Shown here: positions 52,479-62,063 of the stretch, piece after piece
Numbering within the stretch: position 1 is the first letter of the stretch
Layout of the letters: each line of letters starts with the position of its first letter
NCBI RefSeq assembly: GCF_039540515.1
Contig: NZ_BAABFA010000005.1
Coordinates: 248,001-312,000 of the forward strand
Direction: 5' to 3'
DNA length: 64,000 bases
DNA from: Nemorincola caseinilytica
GTDB lineage: Bacteria; Bacteroidota; Bacteroidia; Chitinophagales; Chitinophagaceae
Made by a program: the position numbers and the translations under genes
Notes under the pieces: model-generated
Databases searched by the model: none
What the model was told of the DNA's origin: nothing
The model's input: the letters and a program-made list of their open reading frames with translations, nothing else

Positions 52479-54785
52479 ATGCGATCGATACTGAAAGCTT
52501 GTCTTCCCTTGTCGTTCCTGTTAATGTCCGGTGCAGCCTATGCACAGGAATATTACCAGTACGATACTACTGTGAAAGTGTATGCATACGATAAAAAGCT
52601 GAATATACCCTGGTGTGGTGGGTTCAACGCCCCCGAGTTCGCCAATGCCGACCTGAACCACGATGGCGTGCAGGATATGGTGGTGTACGAACGCGGCCAG
52701 GGTATATATACATTCATCAATACAGGCTATGTGAGTGGCCTTCCTGTATACCGTTTCGATCCGAAGTATGCGCTTACGTTCCCTGCTGTACGCGGCTATC
52801 TGTATATGCTCGACTATAATTGCGACGGTATAGCCGACCTTTTTCACCGCGGCGATGATGGTATAGCTGTGTACAAGGGCTTCTACAATGCCAGCGACCA
52901 GCTGTGCTTCACCTTCTACCAGTCGCTTTTTTATACCAACGATGCTACCGCCGGGGGACCATCCAATGCATATGTGAACCCCGGCGATATACCGGGTATA
53001 GCCGATGTGGATGGCGACGGCGATATAGATTTCGTATCGTACTACATAACCGGCGGCTATATGTACTACCACCGCAATATGCGGGTAGAGGATGGCCTGC
53101 CATGCGACAGCATACGCATAAAACTGGTAGACCGCTGCTGGGGAAAGGTGGCTCAGAACTTCGACCGGGCGCACCAGTTGCAGTACTCATGCAGCAATGC
53201 CGGGCTGCTGCGCGCAGCCGGCAGCGGCACATCGCGCAAGAAGACGCATCCGGGCAATACGACCTGCCTGCTGGACTGGGATATGGATGGCGATATAGAT
53301 TACCTGGATGGTAATGCCTCGTTCAATGAGCTTACCTTCCTGCAGAACGGGAAGTTAGATCATAGCTACGCCATAGACAGCTTTGTAAAGCAGGATACCC
53401 TGTGGCCTACAGGTGGCAAGAGGGTAGACATAAGGACCTGGCCCGCACCGTTCAACGTATTGGTAGATGATGATAACAAAAAAGACCTGCTGGTATCTCC
53501 CAACTCGGGTACCGGCAGCGAGAATTATAAATGTATCTGGTACTACAAGAACAATACCGTATTCGGCGCACCCGATTGGCAATTCAAGTCCGACACCTTC
53601 CTTGTAGACCAAACGATAGACCTCGGCTCGGGCACATACCCCATGCTGTTCGACTATGATATGGATGGCAAGCTGGACCTCCTGGTCGGTTCCGATGGCT
53701 ACCGCCAGCCCTCGGGCCTGCTGCGTTCATCCCTTTCTTACTACAAGAACACCAGCACACCGGGCAATGCATCCTTCACCCTGCAGACAAAGGACCTGGC
53801 AGGTATGTATGCGCACAATTTTCAGGGTATAGCGCCCACGGCCGGCGATATGGACAATGATGGCAAGGCCGACCTGATAGTGGGCCACACCAATGGCAAG
53901 CTGTCGTTCTTCAGGAATATGGCCTCAAATGCTAGTGTAGCGCCCGACTGGCAGTTGCAGCAACTGGAAATGACCGATGAGGATGGCAATATCATAAACC
54001 TGGATGGCAATGCGGCACCCTTTATTTACGATGTGGACAAGGATGGCAAAAAAGACCTGGTGATAGGCAGTATATATGGCTACCTGCAGTACTACCAGAA
54101 CAAGACCCTCATACCCGGCACCCTGAAACTGAAACTGGTGAACAAACGCCTGGGCGGTGCCAAGGCCGACCCTACGCAGACCTTTGGTATATACTCTACC
54201 CCTTTCATAGGCAAGATAGACCCCACTGGGGAGGAATACCTGCTCATGGGCAGCAACTCGGGCAGTATCTATCGTTTTTCGGGTATAGCCAGTGGCGATA
54301 CCACACTGGCCTACACCCAGCTAGATGCTGAATATGCCTTTATAGATAGTACATACAATCTGTACCAGCGCCCCATGTATAGCATGTATACCGACAGGCG
54401 TACATCCCTCACCGTGGGCGATATAGACGGCAGCGGCAGCTATGTGCTTATAAAAGGCAACATCAGGGGCGGACTGGAGATATACAAACGCAAGGTATAC
54501 ACTGCCGAGCCACCCGTATATACCGACAAGGTGAAGGTAAATGTATACCCCAACCCCGCCGATAATGCCCTGAACATAACCTGGGACGGTATAAACGATA
54601 CAGAGGTGCGTACCCTGCACGCCAGTATCATAGACATCACCGGCAGGCTGTGTATGGAAAGAACAGCACCTACCGCATACGGGCTCACCCAGTTCTCCAT
54701 TACCCACCTGCCGCAGGGCGTTTATGTATGTATAGTGAGGGCGGGCAATAGCCGCTACTACAGCAAGTTCACTATTGTAAGATAA
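52479..54785 (+). CDS. Secreted FG-GAP/VCBS-repeat protein with T9SS sorting domain
   Basis: A 768-residue exported protein with a signal peptide (1-23). Calcium-binding repeats of the DxDxDGxxD kind recur: ADLNHDGVQD, DVDGDGDIDF, DWDMDGDIDY, DYDMDGKLDL, DMDNDGKADL and DVDKDGKKDL. They predict an integrin-like beta-propeller. The C-terminus VYPNPADNALNITWDG is a type A T9SS signal. Likely a surface binding protein. Confidence 0.9.
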   Translation: MRSILKACLPLSFLLMSGAAYAQEYYQYDTTVKVYAYDKKLNIPWCGGFNAPEFANADLNHDGVQDMVVYERGQGIYTFINTGYVSGLPVYRFDPKYALTFPAVRGYLYMLDYNCDGIADLFHRGDDGIAVYKGFYNASDQLCFTFYQSLFYTNDATAGGPSNAYVNPGDIPGIADVDGDGDIDFVSYYITGGYMYYHRNMRVEDGLPCDSIRIKLVDRCWGKVAQNFDRAHQLQYSCSNAGLLRAAGSGTSRKKTHPGNTTCLLDWDMDGDIDYLDGNASFNELTFLQNGKLDHSYAIDSFVKQDTLWPTGGKRVDIRTWPAPFNVLVDDDNKKDLLVSPNSGTGSENYKCIWYYKNNTVFGAPDWQFKSDTFLVDQTIDLGSGTYPMLFDYDMDGKLDLLVGSDGYRQPSGLLRSSLSYYKNTSTPGNASFTLQTKDLAGMYAHNFQGIAPTAGDMDNDGKADLIVGHTNGKLSFFRNMASNASVAPDWQLQQLEMTDEDGNIINLDGNAAPFIYDVDKDGKKDLVIGSIYGYLQYYQNKTLIPGTLKLKLVNKRLGGAKADPTQTFGIYSTPFIGKIDPTGEEYLLMGSNSGSIYRFSGIASGDTTLAYTQLDAEYAFIDSTYNLYQRPMYSMYTDRRTSLTVGDIDGSGSYVLIKGNIRGGLEIYKRKVYTAEPPVYTDKVKVNVYPNPADNALNITWDGINDTEVRTLHASIIDITGRLCMERTAPTAYGLTQFSITHLPQGVYVCIVRAGNSRYYSKFTIVR

Positions 54786-54843
54786 TGAATGTTCTTTTTG
54801 CTAATGCTTTGTGAACGGTCTCTGCGCAGGATATTTTAATACT

Positions 54844-54851
54844 TATCTTTG
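54844..54851 (+). promoter_or_regulatory. -7 box of the DUF1573 gene
   Basis: TATCTTTG, an exact TAnnTTTG match, 25 nt before the ATG at 54877. Confidence 0.5.
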
Positions 54852-54876
54852 CCTGTAGTAATAGCTATTTAGAAAG

Positions 54877-55404
54877 ATGGAAAAGAATTACCGGGCGATA
54901 TTGCTTACCGTGCTTACACTTTCTGTGTTCACCTTGGTCATCATAGAACTTACGGGTGTCAGCCGCAATGCGCTCTTCAGAAGGTTCAGGGGTGGGGGAG
55001 AAGGTATCTTCTACAGCAAGGATGGTGAGGTGTACCGTGGCGAGATATATCCCGAGCAGACCATGACGCGCAGCCAGCGTGTGGCCGAAATGCCAAAGAC
55101 CACGCTTCAGTTCTACGAAACAAAGTACAACTTTGGCAAGCAGCCTGAAGGCAAGGTGCTGAAGCACAATTTCAAGTTCAAGAACACGGGCTTCCACCCG
55201 CTTATGATAGCCAAGACCGACGTTACCTGCGGATGCACCGTGCCCAACTTCCCCGAAGAGCCCATAGCTCCCGGCGGAGACGGGGAGATAACCGTTGTGT
55301 TCAATACCTCGGGCAAATCGGGTTTTCAGCAGAAGAACATCATTGTACACGCCAATTCGCTGCCGGAGGCCGTATCCATAGGCATAGAGGCAGATATAAA
55401 CTAA
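54877..55404 (+). CDS. DUF1573 domain protein
   Basis: A 175-residue protein with an N-terminal membrane anchor (residues about 7-25) and a DUF1573 Ig-like domain: YNFGKQPEGKVLKHNFKFKNTG, VTCGCTVPNFPEEPIAPG (CGC motif), then VVFNTSGKSG. Common in Bacteroidota; the function is unknown. It is followed by the prenyltransferase after 4 nt. Confidence 0.87.
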   Translation: MEKNYRAILLTVLTLSVFTLVIIELTGVSRNALFRRFRGGGEGIFYSKDGEVYRGEIYPEQTMTRSQRVAEMPKTTLQFYETKYNFGKQPEGKVLKHNFKFKNTGFHPLMIAKTDVTCGCTVPNFPEEPIAPGGDGEITVVFNTSGKSGFQQKNIIVHANSLPEAVSIGIEADIN

Positions 55405-55408
55405 CAAG

Positions 55409-56305
55409 ATGCAGACCGCAGTATCGCATCCGGGCAAGGTACGCAGGTACCTTTCGCTTATCAAGTTCAGCCACACCATTTTCGCGCTGCCGTTCGCGTT
55501 CATAGGGTTCACTATCGGCACGCTAGAGCTCGTTCGCCAGGGTACAGGCCAGGTGTTCCAGTGGCCATTGCTGGTAAAGATGCTGCTGTGTATGGTATTT
55601 GCCCGCAGCGCTGCCATGGCCTTCAATCGCTACCTCGATCGCCGCTTCGATGCCCTCAACCCCCGTACCGCCATGCGCGAGATACCCGCCGGGGCCATAT
55701 CGCCGCGCAGCGCGCTTGTTTTCACTATCATCAATTGTTTGCTGTTCATTGCCACTACCTATACCATCAATACGGCCTGTTTCAGCCTTTCGTTCGTGGC
55801 CCTGTTCGTGGTGCTGTTCTATAGCTATACCAAGCGCTTCACGGCATTGTGCCACCTGGTGCTGGGTGTGGGGCTTTCTCTTTCGCCCATTGGCGCCTAC
55901 CTGGCAGTTACGGGGCATTTTGCATTGTTCCCCCTGCTTTTCTCTTTCGCGGTACTTACCTGGGTGGCCGGGTTCGATATCATTTATGCCCTGCAGGATG
56001 AAGAGTTCGATCGCAGCCAGAAGCTGCATTCCATACCGGCCGCACTGGGTGTGCGCAACGCGCTCTATGTGTCCTCTCTGTTGCACGTTCTTTCGGCCGC
56101 TTTTGTCATATGGGCTGGTATAGAGGGAAGTATGCATCTTATTTATTGGACAGGTGCTGCCTTCTATGCGGCGCTGCTGGTATACCAGCACATGCTTGTG
56201 AAGCCTAATGACCTGAGCAAAGTGGGCATGGCCTTTGCCAATACAAATGGCATAGCCAGTGTGGTGTTCGCTGTATTTACCATTGCGGCCCTGCTGCTGG
56301 CCTGA
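55409..56305 (+). CDS. UbiA-family polyprenyltransferase (MqnP-like)
   Basis: A 298-residue membrane enzyme with about eight helices. The prenyl-diphosphate motifs are FNRYLDRRFDALNPRT and YALQDEEFDR. It transfers a polyprenyl chain to an aromatic acid. In organisms with the futalosine menaquinone pathway this branch (MqnP) acts on a naphthoate; ubiquinone-type UbiA is the alternative. The precise pathway cannot be fixed from one gene. Confidence 0.88.
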   Translation: MQTAVSHPGKVRRYLSLIKFSHTIFALPFAFIGFTIGTLELVRQGTGQVFQWPLLVKMLLCMVFARSAAMAFNRYLDRRFDALNPRTAMREIPAGAISPRSALVFTIINCLLFIATTYTINTACFSLSFVALFVVLFYSYTKRFTALCHLVLGVGLSLSPIGAYLAVTGHFALFPLLFSFAVLTWVAGFDIIYALQDEEFDRSQKLHSIPAALGVRNALYVSSLLHVLSAAFVIWAGIEGSMHLIYWTGAAFYAALLVYQHMLVKPNDLSKVGMAFANTNGIASVVFAVFTIAALLLA

Positions 56306-56382
56306 CCCTTACCTACACCTGAGAACAATATCCGCATCGCTTATTGCGTTATTTTTACACTCTTGTCAATACTTTCGTCCGA

Positions 56383-58677
56383 ATGAATCTATCCAGGTCT
56401 ATAGTTGCGTTTGCGGTCCTTTGTTTCTTCTCAGTTACTGATGCTTTTGCCCAGAACCAGCCCATCGGCTCGTGGCGTTCCTTCATGTCCTACAGTTCGG
56501 CCTTTGGTGTGGCCACCAGTGGCAATGTGCTCTATACCATAACCGACAAGGCTTTTTATACCGTAGATGCACACAATGGCCAGGTAGATGCCTACAGCAA
56601 GGTAGAGGGTATGTCTGACATAGGTATGCAGTGTATAGGTTACGATCATGCCACCTCTACCGCCGTGCTGGTATACTCTAATGGCAACGTAGACCTTTTC
56701 AAGGATAATACCTTCTATAATGTGCCCGATCTGAAGATAAAGACCATAGCAGGCTCCAAGGAAGTATATGCCATATATATTCTCAATGGCAATGCCTACC
56801 TCAGCACATCTATAGGTGTAGTGGTGATAGACCTTGCCAAACAAAGCATAAAAGAGACCTATGAGTTCAACGTGAACAACCAGGTGATGGCCGTGAAGGG
56901 TATCTGGTCGCAGGGCGACTCGTTATACGCCATTACCGTCAATGGTATGTACAGCGCCAATAAGAACAGCAACGAGCTACAGAACTTCCTGGCATGGAAA
57001 CGGGTGGACACAGGCAAAAATTACATCTGCATAGCCGGGTACGACAATGAGCTCTACCTGTCTACCGATAAAAAGCTGTACAAGGCCACCAATGGCATAG
57101 TATCAGAAATATACAGTTCGCGCATGGGCATCATGCATATAGATGCCGGTATGGGCAGGCTGCTGGTAAGTGAATACGATACGGGCTCCTTTAGCGGATA
57201 CATAAAGCTATATAACAGCGCACAGGGCATGTACGACTCGGTGCGCCTTCCAGGCAATAAGGCCGCGCAGGCGATCCAGACACTCGATGGTACCCTTTTC
57301 ATTGCCGATGAGTTCGGTGGGCTGCTGAAAAGGCACAGCAATGGCGACCTGGGCTACATTACCCCCGAGGGGCCTATCAATGTCAATTCGTTCGACCTGT
57401 ATGCATACGGCCGCGATCTGTGGATAGCGCATGGCGGTTTCAACGAAAAGTTCCTGCCGGCAAAGAATTACGCCAGCATCAGCAATTTCAGGGACGAGAA
57501 ATGGAAATATTATGCCCGTGGCTTATACAGGGCGTTCGATACCATAACAGATATCAGCGTACTGCTTAAAGACGAAAAGACCGGCACCCTATACGCAGGC
57601 TCTTTCCTGAATGGCCTTTTTGTAAAGAACAGCGATGAGAGTACCCAGGCCTATACGGCGCCCTCTGTATTCGATAACAGCATATCGCAGGGCGAGGGCC
57701 GTGCGCAGGTAGCGGGCCTGGGGCTCGATAGCTATGGCAACCTCTGGGTATCTACCATGTTCTCGCCAAGCCACCAGCTATATGTAAAGACACCGGAGAA
57801 CGAGTGGACGAAATTCAGTGTGCCGGGTGCGCAATTCGGCGGCCCCCTTGTAGTGGATGATAATGACCAGGTATGGTTCGCAGGCTACAATGGTAGCGGT
57901 GTATCGGTATACAACTTCAATGGTACCCCTGCCGACAGGACGGACGATGCCAGCTACCACCTGGTGTCGGGCAAGGGATATGGCAACCTGCCATCTAATA
58001 CTGTTAACTGCCTGGCCAAGGACAACAACAACAATATCTGGATAGGTACCGCCAATGGTATAGGCATAGTCAGCAATTGTTCCTTCCCCCTCTCACAGAC
58101 GCCTCCCTGCGATGCGGAGATACCCATAGTACAGTACGACCAGTATGCAGGTTACCTCTTTGCAGGTAACAATGTGCGCACCATAGCCGTAGATGGCGCC
58201 AACCGCAAGTGGGTAGGTACCGACGATGGTGTATGGCTGCTATCGCCCGATGCCGGCAAGATAGTATACCGTTTCACTACCGATAACAGCCCCCTGCCGT
58301 CGGACCATATACAGAAGATAGCGGTAGATAAGCTTACCGGTGATGTGTACATAGGTACAGAGCAGGGCCTGGTAAGCTACCGCAGTACAGCTACCGAAGG
58401 TGGTACCAAGAACGAGAACATTATCTCCTTCCCCAATCCTGTGCCATCGGGTTATACGGGTACAGTGGCTATAAAAGGTCTTGTGGCCAATGCCGATGTG
58501 CGCATCACCGACATCAACGGCCAACTGGTGTACCGTACCAAGGCCCTTGGCGGCCAGGCCATCTGGAACGGCCTGGACCATACAGGCCGCAGGCCGCAGA
58601 GCGGTGTATATCTTATCTTCGCATCAGACAGCAATGGCGAGGAGACCTATACCGGCAAGCTGGTATTGCTGAAGTAA
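56383..58677 (+). CDS. porZ: PorZ-like T9SS component
   Basis: A 764-residue exported protein with signal peptide (NLSRSIVAFAVLCFFSVTDAFAQ). The N-terminal propeller begins WRSFMSYSSAFGVATSGN, with YSKVEGMSDIGMQCIGYD and YSNGNVDLF, which match PorZ. Later come two-component-regulator-propeller-like repeats (NIWIGTANGIGI, KWVGTDDGVWLL, VYIGTEQGLVSY) and a C-terminal T9SS-type domain (SFPNPVPSGYTGTV). PorZ helps attach secreted cargo to anionic lipopolysaccharide at the T9SS. Confidence 0.85.
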   Translation: MNLSRSIVAFAVLCFFSVTDAFAQNQPIGSWRSFMSYSSAFGVATSGNVLYTITDKAFYTVDAHNGQVDAYSKVEGMSDIGMQCIGYDHATSTAVLVYSNGNVDLFKDNTFYNVPDLKIKTIAGSKEVYAIYILNGNAYLSTSIGVVVIDLAKQSIKETYEFNVNNQVMAVKGIWSQGDSLYAITVNGMYSANKNSNELQNFLAWKRVDTGKNYICIAGYDNELYLSTDKKLYKATNGIVSEIYSSRMGIMHIDAGMGRLLVSEYDTGSFSGYIKLYNSAQGMYDSVRLPGNKAAQAIQTLDGTLFIADEFGGLLKRHSNGDLGYITPEGPINVNSFDLYAYGRDLWIAHGGFNEKFLPAKNYASISNFRDEKWKYYARGLYRAFDTITDISVLLKDEKTGTLYAGSFLNGLFVKNSDESTQAYTAPSVFDNSISQGEGRAQVAGLGLDSYGNLWVSTMFSPSHQLYVKTPENEWTKFSVPGAQFGGPLVVDDNDQVWFAGYNGSGVSVYNFNGTPADRTDDASYHLVSGKGYGNLPSNTVNCLAKDNNNNIWIGTANGIGIVSNCSFPLSQTPPCDAEIPIVQYDQYAGYLFAGNNVRTIAVDGANRKWVGTDDGVWLLSPDAGKIVYRFTTDNSPLPSDHIQKIAVDKLTGDVYIGTEQGLVSYRSTATEGGTKNENIISFPNPVPSGYTGTVAIKGLVANADVRITDINGQLVYRTKALGGQAIWNGLDHTGRRPQSGVYLIFASDSNGEETYTGKLVLLK

Positions 58678-58682
58678 CACCT

Positions 58683-59417
58683 ATGCTACACAAAACACAA
58701 GGTATAGTACTGCGCCCGGTAAAATATGGCGACACCAGCCTTGTGGTCACTATATTCACAGAGCAGTTCGGTATACAGGCATATATGGTAAAGGGTGTGC
58801 GCGTGACCGGTGCAACCCGCAACAGGGCCAGTTATTTTCAGCCCGGCACCCTGCTGGATATGGTAGTATACATGCAGCATGGCAAGAACATGCAACTGAT
58901 ACGCGAGTACCATGCGGCCTATATCTACACATCGGTACACGAGAGCGTTACCAAGAACAGCATTCTTATGTTCTCTGCAGAGCTCATGCTGCGCCTCCTT
59001 CCAGAGCATGCCCCTTTGCCCGACCTCTTCACCGCTGCCAGTAAATACCTCATATCGCTCGATACCGCCGATCCCCGCCATGTGGCCAATTATCCCTTAT
59101 GGTTCCTTGCGCTGTGCAGCAGGTTGCTGGGGTACGATCCCCGCGGCAGCTATGGTCCCGCTACTCCCTACCTGGACCGCGAGTATGGTGGTTTCTCGGC
59201 GCATCCGCCAGCATACCCGCCCTATACCACCACCGAAGATGCCTTTGCACTGCACCAGGTGTTGCTTGCCAACGACCATGATGCCATACAGGGCATTGCC
59301 ATAAACAGCGAAATGCGCAGCAGGCTTATAGACTGGTACATAGCCTTTCTGCAGCAGTATACACAGCATCTGGGCAACATCAGGTCGCTACCTGTGCTGC
59401 GGTCTGTGCTGCATTAG
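58683..59417 (+). CDS. recO: DNA repair protein RecO
   Basis: A 244-residue RecO homologue. The OB-fold start MLHKTQGIVLRPVKYGDTSL, YMVKGVRV and LLDMVVYMQHGKNMQLIREY are typical, followed by the helical C-terminal domain. It works with RecF (at 13782-14861) and RecR. Starts 5 nt after porZ, so probably co-transcribed. Confidence 0.9.
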   Translation: MLHKTQGIVLRPVKYGDTSLVVTIFTEQFGIQAYMVKGVRVTGATRNRASYFQPGTLLDMVVYMQHGKNMQLIREYHAAYIYTSVHESVTKNSILMFSAELMLRLLPEHAPLPDLFTAASKYLISLDTADPRHVANYPLWFLALCSRLLGYDPRGSYGPATPYLDREYGGFSAHPPAYPPYTTTEDAFALHQVLLANDHDAIQGIAINSEMRSRLIDWYIAFLQQYTQHLGNIRSLPVLRSVLH

Positions 59418-59480
59418 GGGCATGTGTTGCCATAGGTTATCTTTTTCTCTGTCTTTTGTCTATTTTGCAGTGGATATATC

Positions 59481-60008
59481 ATGAGTCAGAACACCTCTGC
59501 TTCGTATCGCATTTTTCTGGCAGGTATGCCGGGCGCAGGAAAGACCTACTGGGGCCGGCGCATAGCTGCACACTACGGTCTGCCCTTCATCGATCTGGAT
59601 GAGTATATCAGCAGCAACGAGGGCAAAAGCGTTGCGCAGCTCATACAAGAGGTTAGTGAAGAGACCTTCCGCGACCTGGAGAACAAATACCTCATCAGGC
59701 TCATAGGCAGCACCGACAATAGGGTGGTGATAGCATGCGGTGGCGGTACACCCTGCTTCTCGGGCAATATGCGCACCATGAAGATGGCAGGCATAGTGGT
59801 ATACCTGGAGGCAGACCTTGAGTATCTCTACAGCAATGTGCAGCGCGATGGCGATATTCGTCCCCTGCTGGGCAAGACCACATCGGTACGCTACCAGATG
59901 GAACGCCTGCTGCAACTGCGAAGACCATACTACGAGCAGGCCCACTATATTTTACAGGCCAAAGACATTTCCCTCACTACCTTTGACGAAATTCTTGGCA
60001 ATGTATAA
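59481..60008 (+). CDS. aroK: Shikimate kinase
   Basis: A 175-residue kinase of the shikimate pathway. Walker A is GMPGAGKTYWG; DLDEYI and CGGGTPCFSG bind substrate, and the lid carries DGDIRPLL. The length is typical. The 3' end overlaps the DUF423 gene by 8 nt. Confidence 0.94.
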   Translation: MSQNTSASYRIFLAGMPGAGKTYWGRRIAAHYGLPFIDLDEYISSNEGKSVAQLIQEVSEETFRDLENKYLIRLIGSTDNRVVIACGGGTPCFSGNMRTMKMAGIVVYLEADLEYLYSNVQRDGDIRPLLGKTTSVRYQMERLLQLRRPYYEQAHYILQAKDISLTTFDEILGNV

Positions 60009-60387
60009 GCAGGCTATAACCATAGGGGCCATACTGGCCGCACTGGCAGTGATACTTGGCGCTTTCGGCGCACATGGTCTCAAGTCGCTGGTAACGCCCG
60101 AAAGGCTGCAGGTGTTCGAGACCGGGGTACGCTACCACTTCTATCACAGTATAGCCCTCATCATCGCAGGTATACTATATGCCCAGTACCCTGTACGGCA
60201 AATGAAGCTGGCCACACTGCTCTTCATCATAGGTATAGCGCTGTTCAGCGGTTCTTTATATGCCATAGTATTTTCGGGTATCTATGGTGGCAGCATCGGG
60301 CCATTGGGTGTGCTTACGCCTATAGGTGGTGTGTTCTTCATTATAGCGTGGGTGCTCATGGCCATAGGCGTGATGCGTAAGGCATGA
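60001..60387 (+). CDS. DUF423 membrane protein
   Basis: A 128-residue protein with four hydrophobic helices, starting MYKQAITIGAILAALAVILG and containing FGAHGLKS, FYHSIALI, FSGSLYA and GPLGVLTPIGG. It matches the small YwdK/YgdD-like family of unknown function. The start overlaps the aroK end. Confidence 0.88.
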   Translation: MYKQAITIGAILAALAVILGAFGAHGLKSLVTPERLQVFETGVRYHFYHSIALIIAGILYAQYPVRQMKLATLLFIIGIALFSGSLYAIVFSGIYGGSIGPLGVLTPIGGVFFIIAWVLMAIGVMRKA

Positions 60388-60418
60388 CCGGTGCCCACTC
60401 ATGTATTCCCCGGAAAGA

Positions 60419-60426
60419 CTAATTTT
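60419..60426 (+). promoter_or_regulatory. -7 box of the LpxL-like gene
   Basis: TAATTTTG, an exact TAnnTTTG match, 20 nt before the TTG start at 60447. Confidence 0.5.
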
Positions 60427-60446
60427 GCACAAAATGTCTTGAGACC

Positions 60447-61328
60447 TTGCAGGCGCTAACCTATTACATCGCTCTACCGTTCATTTACCTGCTGTCGCTG
60501 CTGCCCTTTCCGCTGCTTTATCTCTTTTCCGACCTTGTGTTCTTCCTGCTGTACCGTGTGGCAGGCTATCGCAAAGATGTGGTGCGGCAGAACCTGCGCA
60601 ATGCCTTTCCCCATAAAAGCGAACAGGAGATAAATACCCTCTGCAAGGCATATTACCACCACCTGTGCGATATGTTCCTGGAGACCTTCAAGACCCTTAC
60701 CATAAGCCCGCAGACAATGTTGCAGCGCTGCTCGCTCTCCCCCGGATCGAAAGCCTTATTTGATAGGTTGAATAACGAAAATAAAAGTGTGATACTGGTA
60801 ATGGGTCACCTGGGCAACTGGGAGTGGGGGGGCAATACCTTCAGCCTGTCGTGTACACAGCAGTTGTATGTCATATACCACCCGCTACGCAATAAATACT
60901 TCGATGGGCTTATGTACCACATGCGCACCCGTTTCGGTACAAAGCTCATAGCCATGAAGAACACCTTCAGGGAAATGCTGGGCAACCGCAAGGGGGCGAA
61001 TGCCACCGCCTTCATAGCCGACCAGACCCCCCAGCCCGACAATGCCTACTGGACCACCTTCCTGAACCAGGATACACCCGTTTTCAAGGGCACCGAGATA
61101 ATAGCATCGAAGCTGGGCAGCCCCATAGTGTATGTGCATATAAAGAAGATAAAGAGAGGCTACTACGAGATGCATGCCGAAATGCTGCTGGAAGATCCTG
61201 CCAGCAAGCCGGATGGCTATATATCGGAACTGCATACACGCCGCCTGGAAAAAGACATCATTGCCCATCCTGTAACATGGCTGTGGTCGCACCGCAGGTG
61301 GAAGCATAAGCGACCTGCAGGTATGTGA
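60447..61328 (+). CDS. LpxL/HtrB-type lipid A acyltransferase
   Basis: A 293-residue membrane-bound acyltransferase. An N-terminal helix is followed by RKDVVRQNLRNAFP, the HX4E motif GHLGNWEWGG, VYHPLRNKYFD-type substrate region and FIADQTPQPDNAYW. The start is TTG at 60447 because the nearest ATG (60434) is out of frame and hits a stop after two codons. Probably adds a secondary acyl chain to lipid A or a lipid A-like precursor. Confidence 0.85.
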   Translation: MQALTYYIALPFIYLLSLLPFPLLYLFSDLVFFLLYRVAGYRKDVVRQNLRNAFPHKSEQEINTLCKAYYHHLCDMFLETFKTLTISPQTMLQRCSLSPGSKALFDRLNNENKSVILVMGHLGNWEWGGNTFSLSCTQQLYVIYHPLRNKYFDGLMYHMRTRFGTKLIAMKNTFREMLGNRKGANATAFIADQTPQPDNAYWTTFLNQDTPVFKGTEIIASKLGSPIVYVHIKKIKRGYYEMHAEMLLEDPASKPDGYISELHTRRLEKDIIAHPVTWLWSHRRWKHKRPAGM

Positions 61329-61351
61329 TACGCTAGCTACAAAGACACACC

Positions 61352-62041
61352 ATGCCACTAAAGACCTATTTCAACTGGAGCACCGGCAAAGACTCGGCCA
61401 TGGCGCTGAATGCCCTGCTGCGCGATGACCGCTATAGTGTGGCGCACCTGCTCACATCTGTGAATGCACATCACGACAGGGTAAGTATGCATGGCGTACG
61501 CACGGCATTGTTGCAGCGGCAGGTAGATGCCATAGGCATTTCTGCCCTCCGTATCGAATTGCCGGAACAACCTACTAACGAGGAGTATGAACGGCTGGCA
61601 GGTGGTAAAGTAGCACAGCTAAAGGCCATGGGGTGCGAAGTGGCCGCATTCGGTGATATCTTTCTCGAAGACCTGCGCCGGTACCGCGAAGACCAGTTGG
61701 CGACAGTGGGTATGAAGACCGTCTTTCCACTATGGAAGAGAGATACACGCGAGCTGATGGCGGAGTTCATAACATCGGGCTTCAGGGCCATTACGGTATG
61801 CGTGAATGCCTCCCTGCTCGATAGGTCTTTCGTAGGGCGCGAGCTGGATAGGAGTTTCCTGGATGACCTGCCCGTCAACGTAGACCCTTGTGGTGAGAAC
61901 GGCGAGTTCCACACATTCTGCTACTATGCGCCATTTTTCAAAGAGCCTGTGCCATTTTCCATAGGCGAGACCGTATACCGCGAGTACGACAATGCGGGAA
62001 GCAAGAGCGGCTTCTGGTTCTGCGATCTTCTGCCAGCATAG
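61352..62041 (+). CDS. Dph6-like ATP pyrophosphatase
   Basis: A 229-residue enzyme with an adenine-nucleotide alpha-hydrolase fold. The loop FNWSTGKDSAMAL corresponds to the SGGKDS PP-loop. EFHTFCYYAPFF and DPCGENGE match diphthine-ammonia ligases. Bacteria do not make diphthamide, so another amidation or adenylation substrate is expected. Confidence 0.8.
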   Translation: MPLKTYFNWSTGKDSAMALNALLRDDRYSVAHLLTSVNAHHDRVSMHGVRTALLQRQVDAIGISALRIELPEQPTNEEYERLAGGKVAQLKAMGCEVAAFGDIFLEDLRRYREDQLATVGMKTVFPLWKRDTRELMAEFITSGFRAITVCVNASLLDRSFVGRELDRSFLDDLPVNVDPCGENGEFHTFCYYAPFFKEPVPFSIGETVYREYDNAGSKSGFWFCDLLPA

Positions 62042-62063
62042 TCTATCTTTATCATCGCATCAT

